Source of the DNA: Elioraea tepida
GTDB taxonomy: Bacteria > Pseudomonadota > Alphaproteobacteria > Acetobacterales > Acetobacteraceae
Direction of reading: 5' to 3'
Length of the DNA: 64,000 nucleotides
Assembly (NCBI RefSeq): GCF_019203965.1
Contig: NZ_CP076448.1
Span: 2,743,001-2,807,000 of the forward strand
The notes beneath the pieces are model-generated. The model saw nothing but the letters and a program-made list of their open reading frames with translations, was not told the DNA's origin and did not search any database. This document shows, in pieces, positions 1 to 9,353 of the stretch (position 1 is the first letter of the stretch; each line of letters starts with the position of its first letter). The position numbers and the translations under genes were made by a program.

Positions 1-251
1 TGCGCGCCGAGGCAGAGCCGGCGGGCCGTCTCGCGGTCGAGGGCGCTCGCGCCGACGAGCCGTGGCACGAAACGTTTCGCGATCAGTCCTGATTCGGTGT
101 CGCCTGGCGCCTCGCCATAACCGACGAGGCCGTCGCGTGTGCGCACCCGGATGATCGTCCGCGTATGGCCATAGGAACGGCCGAAGGCCCAGGCGCAAGT
201 GCGCGTCGCGGGGATGCTAACCGGAGTGGCCTCCAGCGAGTCGATGATCAT
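1..251 (-). CDS. Enolase-superfamily (mandelate racemase/muconate lactonizing type) enzyme, N-terminal part
   Basis: Partial gene; the C-terminal side runs off the left edge. About 83 residues are visible. They resemble the capping-domain start of mandelate racemase/muconate-lactonizing enzymes: a first beta strand ending in TP, an aromatic/Arg segment (WAFGRSYGHTR), then the typical TIIRVRTRDGLVGYGEA strand-turn. The catalytic barrel lies outside the window, so the substrate cannot be read. The ATG overlaps the stop of the upstream LysR gene by four bases (ATGA), so the two are probably cotranslated and the regulator may control this enzyme. The family assignment is reasonable; the subfamily is unknown. 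Confidence 0.65.
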   Translation of the reverse strand, partial: MIIDSLEATPVSIPATRTCAWAFGRSYGHTRTIIRVRTRDGLVGYGEAPGDTESGLIAKRFVPRLVGASALDRETARRLCLGA

Positions 252-1246
252 GGTGTCCTCGGGTCGATCTCGATGGCCTTGCCGAGCCAGGGAATGAGGG
301 ACCGGATCTCCGGCAGGAGCTTCGCCTCGACCGTGCGCCGCGCCCTCTCCGCGAGGGCGCGCGGCAGGTCTCCGACTTCGCCGCGATGGGCGAGCAGGGT
401 GAGCCGTCGCGTGAGCCCCGGAGCGCTGAGCGGCATCGGCACGACGCGGTGATGCGCCACGTGCGCCTCATGCAGGCAGAGCGGGGTGGTCAGCGCCCAG
501 CCGTGACCGTCGCCGACGGCAGCGAGCAGGGCGGAGCTCAGGTCGAACTCCATGTAGCGCGGCACGTCGAGGCCCAGGCGGCGGATATGGCGCTCGACCA
601 TCAGGCCGGTTTGCGACCGGCTCGAGTAGCGCAGGAAGGGCAGGTCGCGCGCGAGCGTGGCGAGACCCGACTGTGCCGCCGCCTCCCGGCCGCGCGGGAC
701 GGCGAGAATGAAGGGCTCGACGAGAATCGCGTGCCGCTCGATGCCGTCGACATCCTGCCGATCGTCGGCGGAGACGACGATGTCGATCTGGCGTCGGAGC
801 AGCGCCTCACTGAGCCCTGCGGTCAGGTCCGCGAGCATCGTCGTATGCGCCGCCGCCTCGCTAAGCACCTTCGCAAGCGTCGGCCCGAGCGAGGCGGCGA
901 CAGAGTGGACGAGCCCCACGCGCACGTGCGGCAGCTTCGTGCGCGCCGACTTGAGCACGGCAGGGATGGTCTGGAACGCCTCCTCGAGGATCCGCTCCGC
1001 GCGCCGGCGCAGGGCCGCCCCTGCAGGGGTGACGCCGAGCGGCCGCATCCTGCGGTCCACCAGCGTCACGCCGAGGTTCCTCTCGAGCAGGCCGATCGTG
1101 TGCGAGACCGCCGGCTGAGTCATCCTGAAGCGGCGTGCCGCCTCGGTCATCGAGCCTGTGGTGCAGACGGCCTCGTAGACCTGCAGGGTCTTCAGGTCGA
1201 AGGGGGGGTCGCGCGAGCCCGATTTCTTCCGGCGAGGCGGTGGCAT
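248..1246 (-). CDS. LysR-family transcriptional regulator
   Basis: A 332-residue protein with the LysR layout: winged helix-turn-helix at about residues 17-76 (FDLKTLQVYEAVCTTGSM, then a QPAVSHTIGLLERNLG recognition region) and a periplasmic-binding-like effector domain from about 100 to 315. The N-terminus has an extra basic stretch (PPPRRKKSG). LysR proteins usually act as DNA-binding tetramers that respond to a small metabolite. It is followed by, and overlaps by four bases, an enolase-superfamily enzyme, and lies downstream on the same strand of the sarcosine oxidase genes. The effector may therefore be a substrate of either module; that is inference. Confidence 0.9.
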   Translation of the reverse strand: MPPPRRKKSGSRDPPFDLKTLQVYEAVCTTGSMTEAARRFRMTQPAVSHTIGLLERNLGVTLVDRRMRPLGVTPAGAALRRRAERILEEAFQTIPAVLKSARTKLPHVRVGLVHSVAASLGPTLAKVLSEAAAHTTMLADLTAGLSEALLRRQIDIVVSADDRQDVDGIERHAILVEPFILAVPRGREAAAQSGLATLARDLPFLRYSSRSQTGLMVERHIRRLGLDVPRYMEFDLSSALLAAVGDGHGWALTTPLCLHEAHVAHHRVVPMPLSAPGLTRRLTLLAHRGEVGDLPRALAERARRTVEAKLLPEIRSLIPWLGKAIEIDPRTP

Positions 1247-1352
1247 GCGGCAAGCCTAGGGCGCCTCGGTCGGGAAGGGGAACCGCCGGACGGGGTGACG
1301 GCTCGCTGCGGCCCTGCGTCGTACCGTATCGGAAACGCCCTCGCAGCCGGGC

Positions 1353-1967
1353 TTACAGGGGCACATCGGCGTCAAGCCCGAACTCGCCGGCCGAGGCGGT
1401 GAGCCAGTGCCACAGGTCTCCCGCCGCTGCACGCGGCCCGAGGAGATCGTAGGTGCTGCCGTCATCCCGCCGGGCGAGGTGCGCCTGAAGGTGGGTCACC
1501 CACACCGGAACGCTGTCGCCGGGCCGGAACACCCGCGGATGGAGATCGATCGAGATCCCCTTGGCGAGGCAGGCCCTGACCTTCGGACCGTGCAGCCGCA
1601 GGAGGAAGCGCCCGTCCGACTGGTCGACGATCGTTGCGTTCTCGCCGCAGGCTTCGAGAAGCGGGGCTTCCGGATCTTCCCAGCCCTCCGCGAGCACGAG
1701 CCAGCGGTCTGGCCCGGTCCAGGCGACGTCGACTCGGTTTCCGCTGACGAGGCGGCGCGGCGCGACCAGCGACTCGGCACAGCCCGCGAGCGACGCAAGC
1801 GCCGCGCGGCACCGATCGGCCCGGCCGCTTCGTGCCGTGACCAGGGCGATGGACAGGGGCCAGACCAGCCTTGCGCTGACTCCGGCCTCCCCCGCGTCCG
1901 CGCCGTAGCGGCCGGAGCGGGCGAGCCCGTGCAGCGCATGAGTCGCAAGCGAGGCGCAGTCACCCAC
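1353..1967 (-). CDS. soxG: Sarcosine oxidase gamma subunit
   Basis: About 204 residues from a GTG start that overlaps the soxA stop (GTGGGTGA). I prefer this to the ATG at 2045, which would add an N-terminus overlapping soxA by 86 bases. The protein matches SoxG in length and in the GPDRWLVLAEG and DQSDGRFLLRLHGPKVRACLAKG segments, ending in an aminomethyltransferase-like fold. SoxG is a structural subunit of heterotetrameric sarcosine oxidase, which oxidatively demethylates sarcosine to glycine with tetrahydrofolate. This gene is intact although soxA and soxB upstream are damaged. Confidence 0.85.
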   Translation of the reverse strand: MGDCASLATHALHGLARSGRYGADAGEAGVSARLVWPLSIALVTARSGRADRCRAALASLAGCAESLVAPRRLVSGNRVDVAWTGPDRWLVLAEGWEDPEAPLLEACGENATIVDQSDGRFLLRLHGPKVRACLAKGISIDLHPRVFRPGDSVPVWVTHLQAHLARRDDGSTYDLLGPRAAAGDLWHWLTASAGEFGLDADVPL

Positions 1968-4946
1968 GGAGACGGGTTCCTTCCAGATCAATGAAGCAGG
2001 CGGGAGAAACGCGAACCGGCGTGTCGCGACCGCGCACGGGGTCACAGGCGCGCACCACCGTTCCGAGCCGCGCCGTGCCGTTGGAGAGGAGGCCGAGGCC
2101 GATCCAGTGCCCGAGCGTCGGCGAATAGGCCGTGGAGGTCATGTGGCCGAGATCGTTCCCAACTGTCATCGGCGCGCCCGGCTCGAAGAAGTGTGCCCCG
2201 GCGGAGAGCACAGCGCTTCGGTCGATCGGCGCGAAGCCGCACAGGACAGGGCGGGCGGGATCAAGGAAGGCAGGGCGGAACGACAGGGTGCGGCCGATGA
2301 AATCCTTGCGGGTGGAGAGTAGCCGCGCCAGGCCGAGATCGGCGGCGGTGGTCTGTCCGTTGAGCTCACCTCCCGCGGGATGCCCTTTCTCGATCCTCAG
2401 GATCGAGAGTGCCTCTGTTCCGTACGGCATGATGCCGAACGGCGCGCCGGCTCGGCGAGCGCCGCGGCGAGCCAGTTTCCATAGCGCGCCGGCACGCTGA
2501 TCTCATAGCCGCGCTCGCCGGAGAAGGAGACCCGGAAGATGCGGGCGGGAACCTCTGGCCCGAGGCGCGCCGCGCGCACGGCGAGGTATGGCAGGGCCTG
2601 ATCCGACACGTCGGCTCCCCCGGCAACGATCCGCTCGAGCACGTCGCGTGATCGCGGTCCCGCAAGGGCGACCTGCGCCCACTGGTCGGTCACCGAACAG
2701 AACTGCACGTCGAGCTCCGGCCAGAGCATCGCATGGCAGTATTCCATGTGTTGCAGCACGCGTGCCGCGTTGGCGGTCGTCGTCGTGACGAACCAGCGCT
2801 CTTCGCCGAGTCGCGCGACGGTGCCGTCATCGAGAACGATGCCGTCCTCCCGGAGCATCAGGCCGTAGCGAACCCGGCCGACGGGCAGGGACGAGATCGT
2901 GTTCGCGTAGAGACGGTCAAGGAACGTTCCCGCGTCGCGACCCTGGACGTCGATCTTTCCGAGTGTCGAGACGTCGCAGAACCCGACGGCGGAGCGCACG
3001 TTCGCCGCCTCCCGCGAGGCCGACTCGAGCCAGCCGCGCTCACCCGCGCGGGGATAGTACTGCGCCCGCAGCCATGCCCCGGCCTCGACGAACACGGCGC
3101 CTGCGGCATGCGACCAGGCGTGGGTTGGCGCGAGGCGGGTCGGGCGGAAGTGCCTGCCGCGCGCGTGGCCTGGGAAGGCCCCGATTGCGACCGGTGTAAA
3201 GGGCGGGCGGAAGGTTGTCGTCCCGGCCGACTCGATCGGGCGTCCCGTCAGCTCCGCCATCAGGGCAAGCGCGGTCACGTTCGCGGTCTTCCCCTGATCC
3301 GTCGCCATGCCGAGGGTCGTGTAGCGCTTCATGTGCTCGGCGCGGCGAAACCCCTCCCGTTCGGCCAGTGCGAGATCGCGGTCGGTGACGTCATTCTGGA
3401 AATCGATGAAGCACTTCCCCCGTGCCCCGCGCACGCGCCACTGCGGCGCGTGGCTGGACGGCTCGGGCTCGGCGCGCGGTGCGGGCATGGGCCGTGCAGC
3501 ATAGCCAGCGGCTTCGGCGGCGGCAGAACCGGCGGCGATCCTGTCGGCGAGGCAAAGATCGAGGCTCCACCGTCCCGAGGCGGCTCCGGCTGCATGCATG
3601 CCTACCGGGAGCTCGCCAGGGGCGAAGGCCGAAACCGGAGGGCTCCAGACAGGCTGGCAGCCTGTGTGCGAGGCGAGGTGGATGGTCGGGTTCCACCCGC
3701 CCGACATCGCGATGAGGTCGCACGCGATGGTGCTGCGGCCCGAAGGCCCGAGAATGGAGGCGGCGGTCACGCCGCGCTTCGTTCCCTCGGCCCGGATCAC
3801 ACAGGAGCCCTGGTGCAGGCTTGCGCCCGCGCATTCCGCAGCGTGGCGCATCACCTCGCTCGACTGAGGGCGCGGGTCGACGACCGCCGCAATCGTTGCG
3901 CCGGCATAAATGAGATCGTCGATCGTGCGTGCCGCCTCGTCTCCCGTTGCGAAGACCGTCACCCTCCCGCTAGGCAGAACGGCGAAGCGGTTGATGTAGG
4001 TGCGGACCGCTCCCGCAAGCATGACACCAGGCCGATCATTGTCGCCGAAGACGAGGGGACGCTCGATCGCCCCTGTCGCGAGAACGCTTGACCGAGCGAT
4101 GACGCGCCACAGCCGCTGCCGCGGCACGAAGGGAGGCGGCTCGGCGAGATGGTCGGCGACGCGTTCGATCGCGGCGAACGTGCCGTGGTCGTAGGCCCCG
4201 AAGACGGTCGTGCGCGTGAGGATCGTCACCTCCGGCATCGAGGCGAGCTCGGCCGCGTTACGGTCGGTCCAGACCGTTCCGGCCTCGCCTTCGATGCGCA
4301 TCCGTTCCAAGAGAAGCCTGCCGCCGAGCTCGAAGTCCTGCTCGCAGAGAACCACGCGCGCCCCGGCCCGCCCTGCCGCGAGGGCGGCGGCCAGCCCGGC
4401 CGGCCCGGCGCCGATCACGAGAACATCGCTGTGCAGCGTCACCTTCTCGTAGGCGTCCGGGTCGGCGAGGCCCGAGGCACGGCCGAGCCCCGCCGCACGC
4501 CTGATCAGCGGCTCGTAGACACGCGCCCGGAACGAGGCGGGCCACATGAAGGTCTTGTAGTAGAACCACGCCGCGAGGAGGGGCGAGAACCAGCCATGGA
4601 CGGCACGCAGGTCGAAGGCGAGCGAGGGCCAGCGATTCTGGCTCTGCGCCGCGAGCCCGTCGTAGAGCTCGACCTCGGTCGCCCGCGTGTTCGGTTCGCG
4701 CCTCGCCCCGGTGCGCAGTTCGACGAGCGCATTCGGCTCTTCCGGCCCGGCGGAGAGCAGGCCGCGCGGGCGGTGATACTTGAACGACCGGCCGAACAAC
4801 CGCACGCCGGCGGCGAGCAGGGCGGAGGCGAGGGTGTCGCCGGCGAAGCCCCGGTATGCCCTCCCGTCGAACGAGAACGCGAGCTCGCGCCGGCGGTCGA
4901 TCCTTCCGCCCCCCGGTAGGCGCCTCGGTCCCGTCGTCGCGGTCAT
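1960..4946 (-). pseudogene. soxA: Sarcosine oxidase alpha subunit, interrupted by a single-base deletion
   Basis: Two reading frames together make one SoxA of about 995 residues. The first runs from the ATG at 4946 and carries a 2Fe-2S-like ferredoxin fold (residues about 15-95, KYHRPRGLLSAG), a dinucleotide-binding motif (VIGAGPAGLAAALAAGRAG) and most of the aminomethyltransferase domain. It stops at 2397 after a spurious tail. The second resumes at GAPFGIMPYGTEALS and ends at 1960 with FIDLEGTRLRG. At the junction GCCGAGCCGGCG (minus strand) needs one more G (GAGGCC) to keep frame, so a base is missing near 2450-2451. The alpha subunit forms the folate site and one end of the methylene-iminium channel, and the break removes about the last 165 residues of it. 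The ATG overlaps the soxD stop (ATGA). Confidence 0.85.
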
Positions 4947-5203
4947 CGCCGGACCTCTGCCGCTGGGATGGCGCGGAAGACGGCGTGGGTGCGCGTGTCG
5001 CGCTCGACGATCAGGATCGCGCGGCAGCCGCCGGCATGGTGGAACACTTCGCGATGGCGGCCTGCCGGATTGTCGCGCAGGTAGACGTAGTCGATGAACG
5101 CCTCATGTCCGGCATCAGGTGCCGGACGGGCCGGATCGGCCGCACCGAGCTCGACGAACTCGTCGATCGACCGCTCGCCGCAGTAGGGGCAGGGAATGCG
5201 CAT
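4943..5203 (-). CDS. soxD: Sarcosine oxidase delta subunit (zinc-binding)
   Basis: An 86-residue protein starting MRIPCPYCGER. SoxD is the smallest subunit of heterotetrameric sarcosine oxidase and carries a structural zinc. Cys5 and Cys8 in CPYCG, with His56 and Cys60 in the HHAGGC segment, fit the zinc-ligand spacing known for the family. The ATG at 5203 is chosen because upstream in-frame sequence lies in the soxB tail and has no family resemblance. Its stop overlaps the soxA start by four bases, and soxB ends 29 bases upstream, giving the usual soxB-D-A-G order. It appears intact. Confidence 0.9.
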   Translation of the reverse strand: MRIPCPYCGERSIDEFVELGAADPARPAPDAGHEAFIDYVYLRDNPAGRHREVFHHAGGCRAILIVERDTRTHAVFRAIPAAEVRR

Positions 5204-5232
5204 GAGCTGCCCTCGACCAGGACCGGGTGGCG

Positions 5233-6486
5233 TCAGTGGAGGTTCGGCATCGGGCCCTGGCCCTTCTCGTCGATGATGTGGCCGGTCGCGAACCGATCGA
5301 GACGGAAGACCGCATTCAGAGGATGTGGCTCGTTCCTGGCGATCGTGTAGGCGAAACACCACCCGGAAGCGGGTGTGGCTTTGAAGCCGCCGTAGCACCA
5401 GCCGGCGTTGAGGAAGAGGCCCTCAATCGGCGTGCGATCGATGATCGGCGAGCCGTCCATCGACATGTCCATGACGCCCCCCAGCTTCGCAGGACGCGCA
5501 GCCGTCCGAGCATCGGCATCAGCGCCATCCCCTCCTCGAAGACGTGCTCGACGGTCGCAAGCCCGCCGCGCTGGGCATAGGAGTTGTAGCCGTCGATGTC
5601 GCCGCCGAACACGAGCCCCCCCCTTGTCTGACTGGCTGATGTAGAAATGGCCGGCGCCGAAGGTCACAACCGTGTCGATCAGAGGCTTGATGCCCTCCGT
5701 GACGAACGCCTGAAGCACATAGCTCTCGATCGGCAGGCGCAACCCGGCCATGGCGGCAAGACGAGACGAATGGCCTGCGACGGCCAATCCGACACGGTTT
5801 GCAGCGATCGGGCCGCGCGTCGTCTCGACTCCGACGACACGCCCCTGCGCCGTGTTGATCCCCGTCACTTCGCAGTCCTGCACGATATCGACACCGAGAC
5901 GGTCGACCGAACGCGCATATCCCCAGGCCACCGCATCGTGCCGCACAGTGCCGCCGCGCCGCTGCAACAGCCCGCCGCGGATCGGGAAGCGTGCGTTGTC
6001 GTAGTCGAGGTAGGGAACCATCCTGCGCACCGCCTCGCGGTCGAGAAGCTCGGCATCCACGCCGGCGATCCGCATGGCATTGCCGCGCCGGGCCTAGGCA
6101 TCGCGCTGGGCGTCCGAGTGAAAGAGGTTGAGCACGCCGCGCTGGCTGACCATCGCGTTGTAATGGATCTCCTGCTCGAGCCCTTCCCAGAGCTTGAGCG
6201 ACCACTCGTAGAAGGCGGTGTTCGCCGTAAGCAGGTAGTTCGAGCGAATGATGGTCGTGTTTCGTCCGACATTTCCTGAGCCGACATGGCGGCGCTCGAG
6301 CACGGCGACATTCGTCAGCCCGTGCTCCTTTGCGAGATAGTAGGCGGTGGCGAGGCCATGCCCGCCGCCACCGACGATCACGACGTCATACGAGGGCTTC
6401 GGTGCAGCATCGCGCCAGGCGGGCTGCCAGCCGCGATGGTCTCGAACAGCTTCACGGATAAGGGCCCAGATGGAGTAGCGGGACAT
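5233..6486 (-). pseudogene. soxB: Sarcosine oxidase beta subunit, with an amber codon and two compensating frameshifts
   Basis: The full gene would encode about 417 residues from the ATG at 6486 ([14 protein letters not shown]). It includes the FAD-binding [22 protein letters not shown] motif and the RHDAVAWGYA segment, which carries the histidine for covalent flavin in this family. Three lesions are visible. An in-frame TAG at 6092-6094 lies between HSDAQRDA and ARRGNAMRIAG. The G run complementary to 5616-5623 has eight bases where seven fit the frame. The run at 5477-5482 has six where seven fit. The two indels compensate but scramble about 45 residues between SQSDKG and GGVMDMSMDG. An internal start near 6075 could still give a 280-residue fragment lacking the nucleotide-binding domain. 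Confidence 0.85.
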
Positions 6487-6857
6487 CGCGCACTCGCGCG
6501 CGCGGCCGGCTCGGGCGCCAGCGGCTGAGGCTATTATGTTCAGGCGGAGCGCATGCCGAAGATAAATCCGACTCATGTCACAGGCGGTGCGCCCGGCCCG
6601 AACAATCGATGGCGACCCGTGTCCCGCGAGTTCCATAAACACGTTCGATGGATCCCACCAATCCGGGTTATCGCGCCAGCGCGCGGCGCCATGACCAGAA
6701 AGGGATGAAGAGTCAGAATCTTGCGCGAGGCCTCGTGCCCGTTTCCGGAGTGTGCGTGCGTCTCGGCCGAGGTGCCGCCGGCGCCGGTGCGCTGGTGGAA
6801 AGTTGCGGCATACTCGTCCGATCGCGCCGGCAACGGCGGCGGAAAGGGAGAGGCAGG
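6487..6857. other. Divergent intergenic region between soxB and the ABC transporter operon
   Basis: A 371-base gap with no convincing gene. It must hold promoters for both the leftward sox operon and the rightward ABC transporter, and it is locally less GC-rich around 6530-6650. I could not identify convincing -35/-10 pairs or a clear palindromic operator. The only clear signal is a purine-rich ribosome-binding stretch (GGGAGAGGCAGG) just before the substrate-binding-protein start. Confidence 0.5.
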
Positions 6858-7688
6858 ATGATGTTCCGACGAGCGCTGTTCGGAGCCGCGGCTGCGGCGA
6901 TCGCATTTGCTGGAGCGAGCGCCCAGACGAACACGCTGGAGAAGATCCGGCAGGCGGGAAAGATTGTGGTCGGCGTCAAAGCCGATTATCCGCCTTGGGG
7001 CATGCTCCATGCGCAAGGGCGCCCGCAGGGCATGGAGATCGACATGGCGCGGGATCTTGCCCGTAGGCTCGGGGTCGAGCTGGAGCTGGTAGTTGTCCTC
7101 TCCTCCAACCGGCTCGATTTCCTGCGGCAGGGACGGATCGATCTCGTTCTCGCGACGCTGACCGACACGCCGGAGCGGCGCCAGATCGTCGGCGGCATCG
7201 ACCCGACCTACTATGCTGCCAGCACGGCGGTGTTCTCGCTGAAATCCGTTGGGCTCCGGCGATGGGAGGATCTCCGCGGCAAGCCGATCTGTGCGATCCA
7301 GGGGCCATGGTACAACCGGCTTGTCCAGGAACGTTACGGGGCGCAACTCATCACCTTCCCCTCGCGTCCCGAGGCCGAGGCCGCGGTTCAGGCGCGACGC
7401 TGCGTCGGATGGCTCTGGGATGAGACCGCTTTTCTTCCGTACCTGAACCAGCCGCAGTGGGCGCAGCGGGAGATGGCGCTGCCGCCAATCCAACCGGCGC
7501 CCTGGATGCTCGCGGTGCCGCTTGCGGAGCGCGATGGTCCGTACGGGAAGGCGATCTCGGCGATCGTGGAAGACTGGCACCGCACGGGGTTCCTAATCGA
7601 GCTCGAACGGAAGTGGGGGATCCCCCCAACCCAGTGGCTTGCGGACATGTACAACCGATACAAGAACACCCCGCGGCCGGGCGGCTAG
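6858..7688 (+). CDS. Polar amino acid-type ABC transporter substrate-binding protein
   Basis: A 276-residue periplasmic binding protein with a hydrophobic signal peptide ([21 protein letters not shown]). The mature part begins [24 protein letters not shown], the hallmark of solute-binding protein family 3 (amino acid and related ligands). An ATG pair at 6858/6861 follows a GGAGAGG ribosome-binding site; the longer upstream frame has no signal-peptide sense. It heads an operon with two permeases and an ATPase, divergent from the sarcosine oxidase genes. A methylated amino acid or betaine-like ligand is possible but not shown. Confidence 0.85.
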   Translation: MMFRRALFGAAAAAIAFAGASAQTNTLEKIRQAGKIVVGVKADYPPWGMLHAQGRPQGMEIDMARDLARRLGVELELVVVLSSNRLDFLRQGRIDLVLATLTDTPERRQIVGGIDPTYYAASTAVFSLKSVGLRRWEDLRGKPICAIQGPWYNRLVQERYGAQLITFPSRPEAEAAVQARRCVGWLWDETAFLPYLNQPQWAQREMALPPIQPAPWMLAVPLAERDGPYGKAISAIVEDWHRTGFLIELERKWGIPPTQWLADMYNRYKNTPRPGG

Positions 7689-7742
7689 CCCCGGCGCCTC
7701 CGCCAACGGCAGGCGCCGGTCGCGGGGTGGAGTGGCACAGCC

Positions 7743-8486
7743 TTGGATCCGATCGCGGAATTCGGCCTTTACGTCCGTGACGCCATCGGGTGGAATTCTG
7801 TCCTGCACGACGGCTTCGACCGAACACAGTTCCTGCGGGGCATCTGGACGACGGTCAGGCTCGGCTTCGCCTGCGTCGTCCTCTCAGTGGTGATCGGGGC
7901 GGTCGGCGCGCTGCTGCAGGGCGCTTCCTCGAGGCTCGCGCGTGGTGTCGCCCAAGGCTATGTGCAGTTCCTCCGGAACACGCCGCCTCTCGTTCAGCTC
8001 TACTTCTTCGATTTCGGGGTCGGGCCCCTGATGCCCGAAATCACCAACGAGTGGGGCGTGCGGCAGCCCATTCCCGGAAGTTTCGGATGGGCCGTGATCT
8101 CGCTCTCACTGTTCGCCGGGGCATACAACGTCGAGATCTTCCGCTCTGGCATCGAGGCGGTGCCCCGGTCGATGGTCGAATCGGCGGAAGCGCTCGGCTA
8201 CACGCGGCTGCAGATCTTCCGCTCTGTCGTCCTGCCGCTCGGCTTCCGAATCTGCCTGCCGGCGCTCAACAACAACCTCGTCAAACTCGTGAAGACGACC
8301 TCGCAAGCCTTCGCGATCGCGGTGCCGGAGATCCTCTACGTGGCCGTGCGGATCTACACGGATCGCCTGAATGTTTGGGAGATGATGGTCGTGATGTTGC
8401 TGACCTACGTCTCGATCGTGGCTTTCCTCGTCTGGGCGATGGGCCGCTGGGAGCGGAGCTTGCGCATTCCAGGCTATTCCGTATGA
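7743..8486 (+). CDS. Amino acid ABC transporter permease
   Basis: About 247 residues from a TTG start. It is a HisM/GlnP-type inner-membrane permease with roughly five membrane segments. The EAA coupling loop is recognisable as ESAEALGYTRLQIFRSVVLP, and the QFLRNTPPLVQLYFF segment is typical of the polar amino acid uptake family. It would form the translocation pore together with the next gene, whose ATG overlaps this stop (ATGA). No obvious lesion is visible, though its ATPase partner downstream looks catalytically defective. Confidence 0.85.
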   Translation: MDPIAEFGLYVRDAIGWNSVLHDGFDRTQFLRGIWTTVRLGFACVVLSVVIGAVGALLQGASSRLARGVAQGYVQFLRNTPPLVQLYFFDFGVGPLMPEITNEWGVRQPIPGSFGWAVISLSLFAGAYNVEIFRSGIEAVPRSMVESAEALGYTRLQIFRSVVLPLGFRICLPALNNNLVKLVKTTSQAFAIAVPEILYVAVRIYTDRLNVWEMMVVMLLTYVSIVAFLVWAMGRWERSLRIPGYSV

Positions 8487-9346
8487 GACATGGAGGGACT
8501 GCGCTCCCTGTGCTTCGGGCGCAGCGCGTCGCTCAGGCGCCCACGCTGGCCGAAGGGCTGTTCTCCGGCTGGTCGTGCGTCGCGGTCATCGCGACCTTCG
8601 CGCTGACGCTCCTCGCCCTTCCGGCTGCGGCCGCTACCGACAGCCCGACCGTCGTCGAGACGCTCCTGAAATGGCTGCCGCTGATCCTCTTCGGGCCCGT
8701 CGGGGAGTTCGGCGGCTTCGCGTTGAACACCGTGGTCAGTTTTCTGGCCATGGCGATCGGCACGGTGGCTGGGCTCTTCGTCGGGCTCGGGCAGCTTTCG
8801 CCTGCGCGCTGGATCAGGGCGATCGCATGGGCGATCACGCAGTTCTTTCGGAACTCGCCGTGGCTCGCGCTCCTGTTCTTCGTGACGTTCCTCCTTCCCT
8901 TCGAGGTGGAGCTCGGCGGGTCACGCCTTCCCTTGCCCGGGTGGATCAAGGCGACCATCGGTCTTTCGCTACCGATCATGGGCAACATGTCGGAGATCGT
9001 TCGTGGCGCGGTTCGGTCTGTTCCGCTCGCGCAGTGGGAGGCGGCCGAGGCGCTCGCCGTCACGCGCCGGGAGACCCTCTGGATGGTCATCCTGCCCCAG
9101 GTGGTCAAGCGCATGACCCCGCCCTGGATGAACTGGTATGCCATCCTAACGATGGCGACTCCGCTGATCTCGATCGTTGGCGTCGCCGACGCGATGTCAC
9201 TGACCCAGGCTGCCCTCAACGCGGAAAAGCGCGATGGCCTCCTTTTGCCGATGTACGCAATGCTTCTGAGCTTCTTCTTCCTCTACTGCTATCCAATCGC
9301 GCGGCTGACGCGCCGGCTCGAGCGGCGTTTCCACGTGAGTCAGTAG
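8483..9346 (+). CDS. Amino acid ABC transporter permease, second subunit
   Basis: A 287-residue permease of the same HisM/GlnP family. A first membrane helix (about residues 30-50) is followed by the usual core, with TQFFRNSPWLALLFF and an EAA-like loop reading QWEAAEALAVTRRETLWMVILP. The ATG at 8483 overlaps the preceding permease stop by four bases; further upstream in this frame only out-of-frame shadow of the first permease is found. Pairing of two non-identical permeases is normal for this transporter type. Confidence 0.85.
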   Translation: MRHGGTALPVLRAQRVAQAPTLAEGLFSGWSCVAVIATFALTLLALPAAAATDSPTVVETLLKWLPLILFGPVGEFGGFALNTVVSFLAMAIGTVAGLFVGLGQLSPARWIRAIAWAITQFFRNSPWLALLFFVTFLLPFEVELGGSRLPLPGWIKATIGLSLPIMGNMSEIVRGAVRSVPLAQWEAAEALAVTRRETLWMVILPQVVKRMTPPWMNWYAILTMATPLISIVGVADAMSLTQAALNAEKRDGLLLPMYAMLLSFFFLYCYPIARLTRRLERRFHVSQ

Positions 9347-9353
9347 GCCCCCC

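Noticed and set aside
1960-4946. Programmed ribosomal frameshifting as the explanation for split soxA
   Set aside because: There is no slippery heptamer or stable downstream structure at the junction that I can see, the split does not correspond to a known SoxA design, and soxB nearby is also damaged.
6092-6094. Pyrrolysine readthrough of the soxB TAG (an amine-metabolism gene)
   Set aside because: Known pyrrolysine enzymes are methylamine methyltransferases, not SoxB; the position is not in the active site and no pyl genes are seen in the window.
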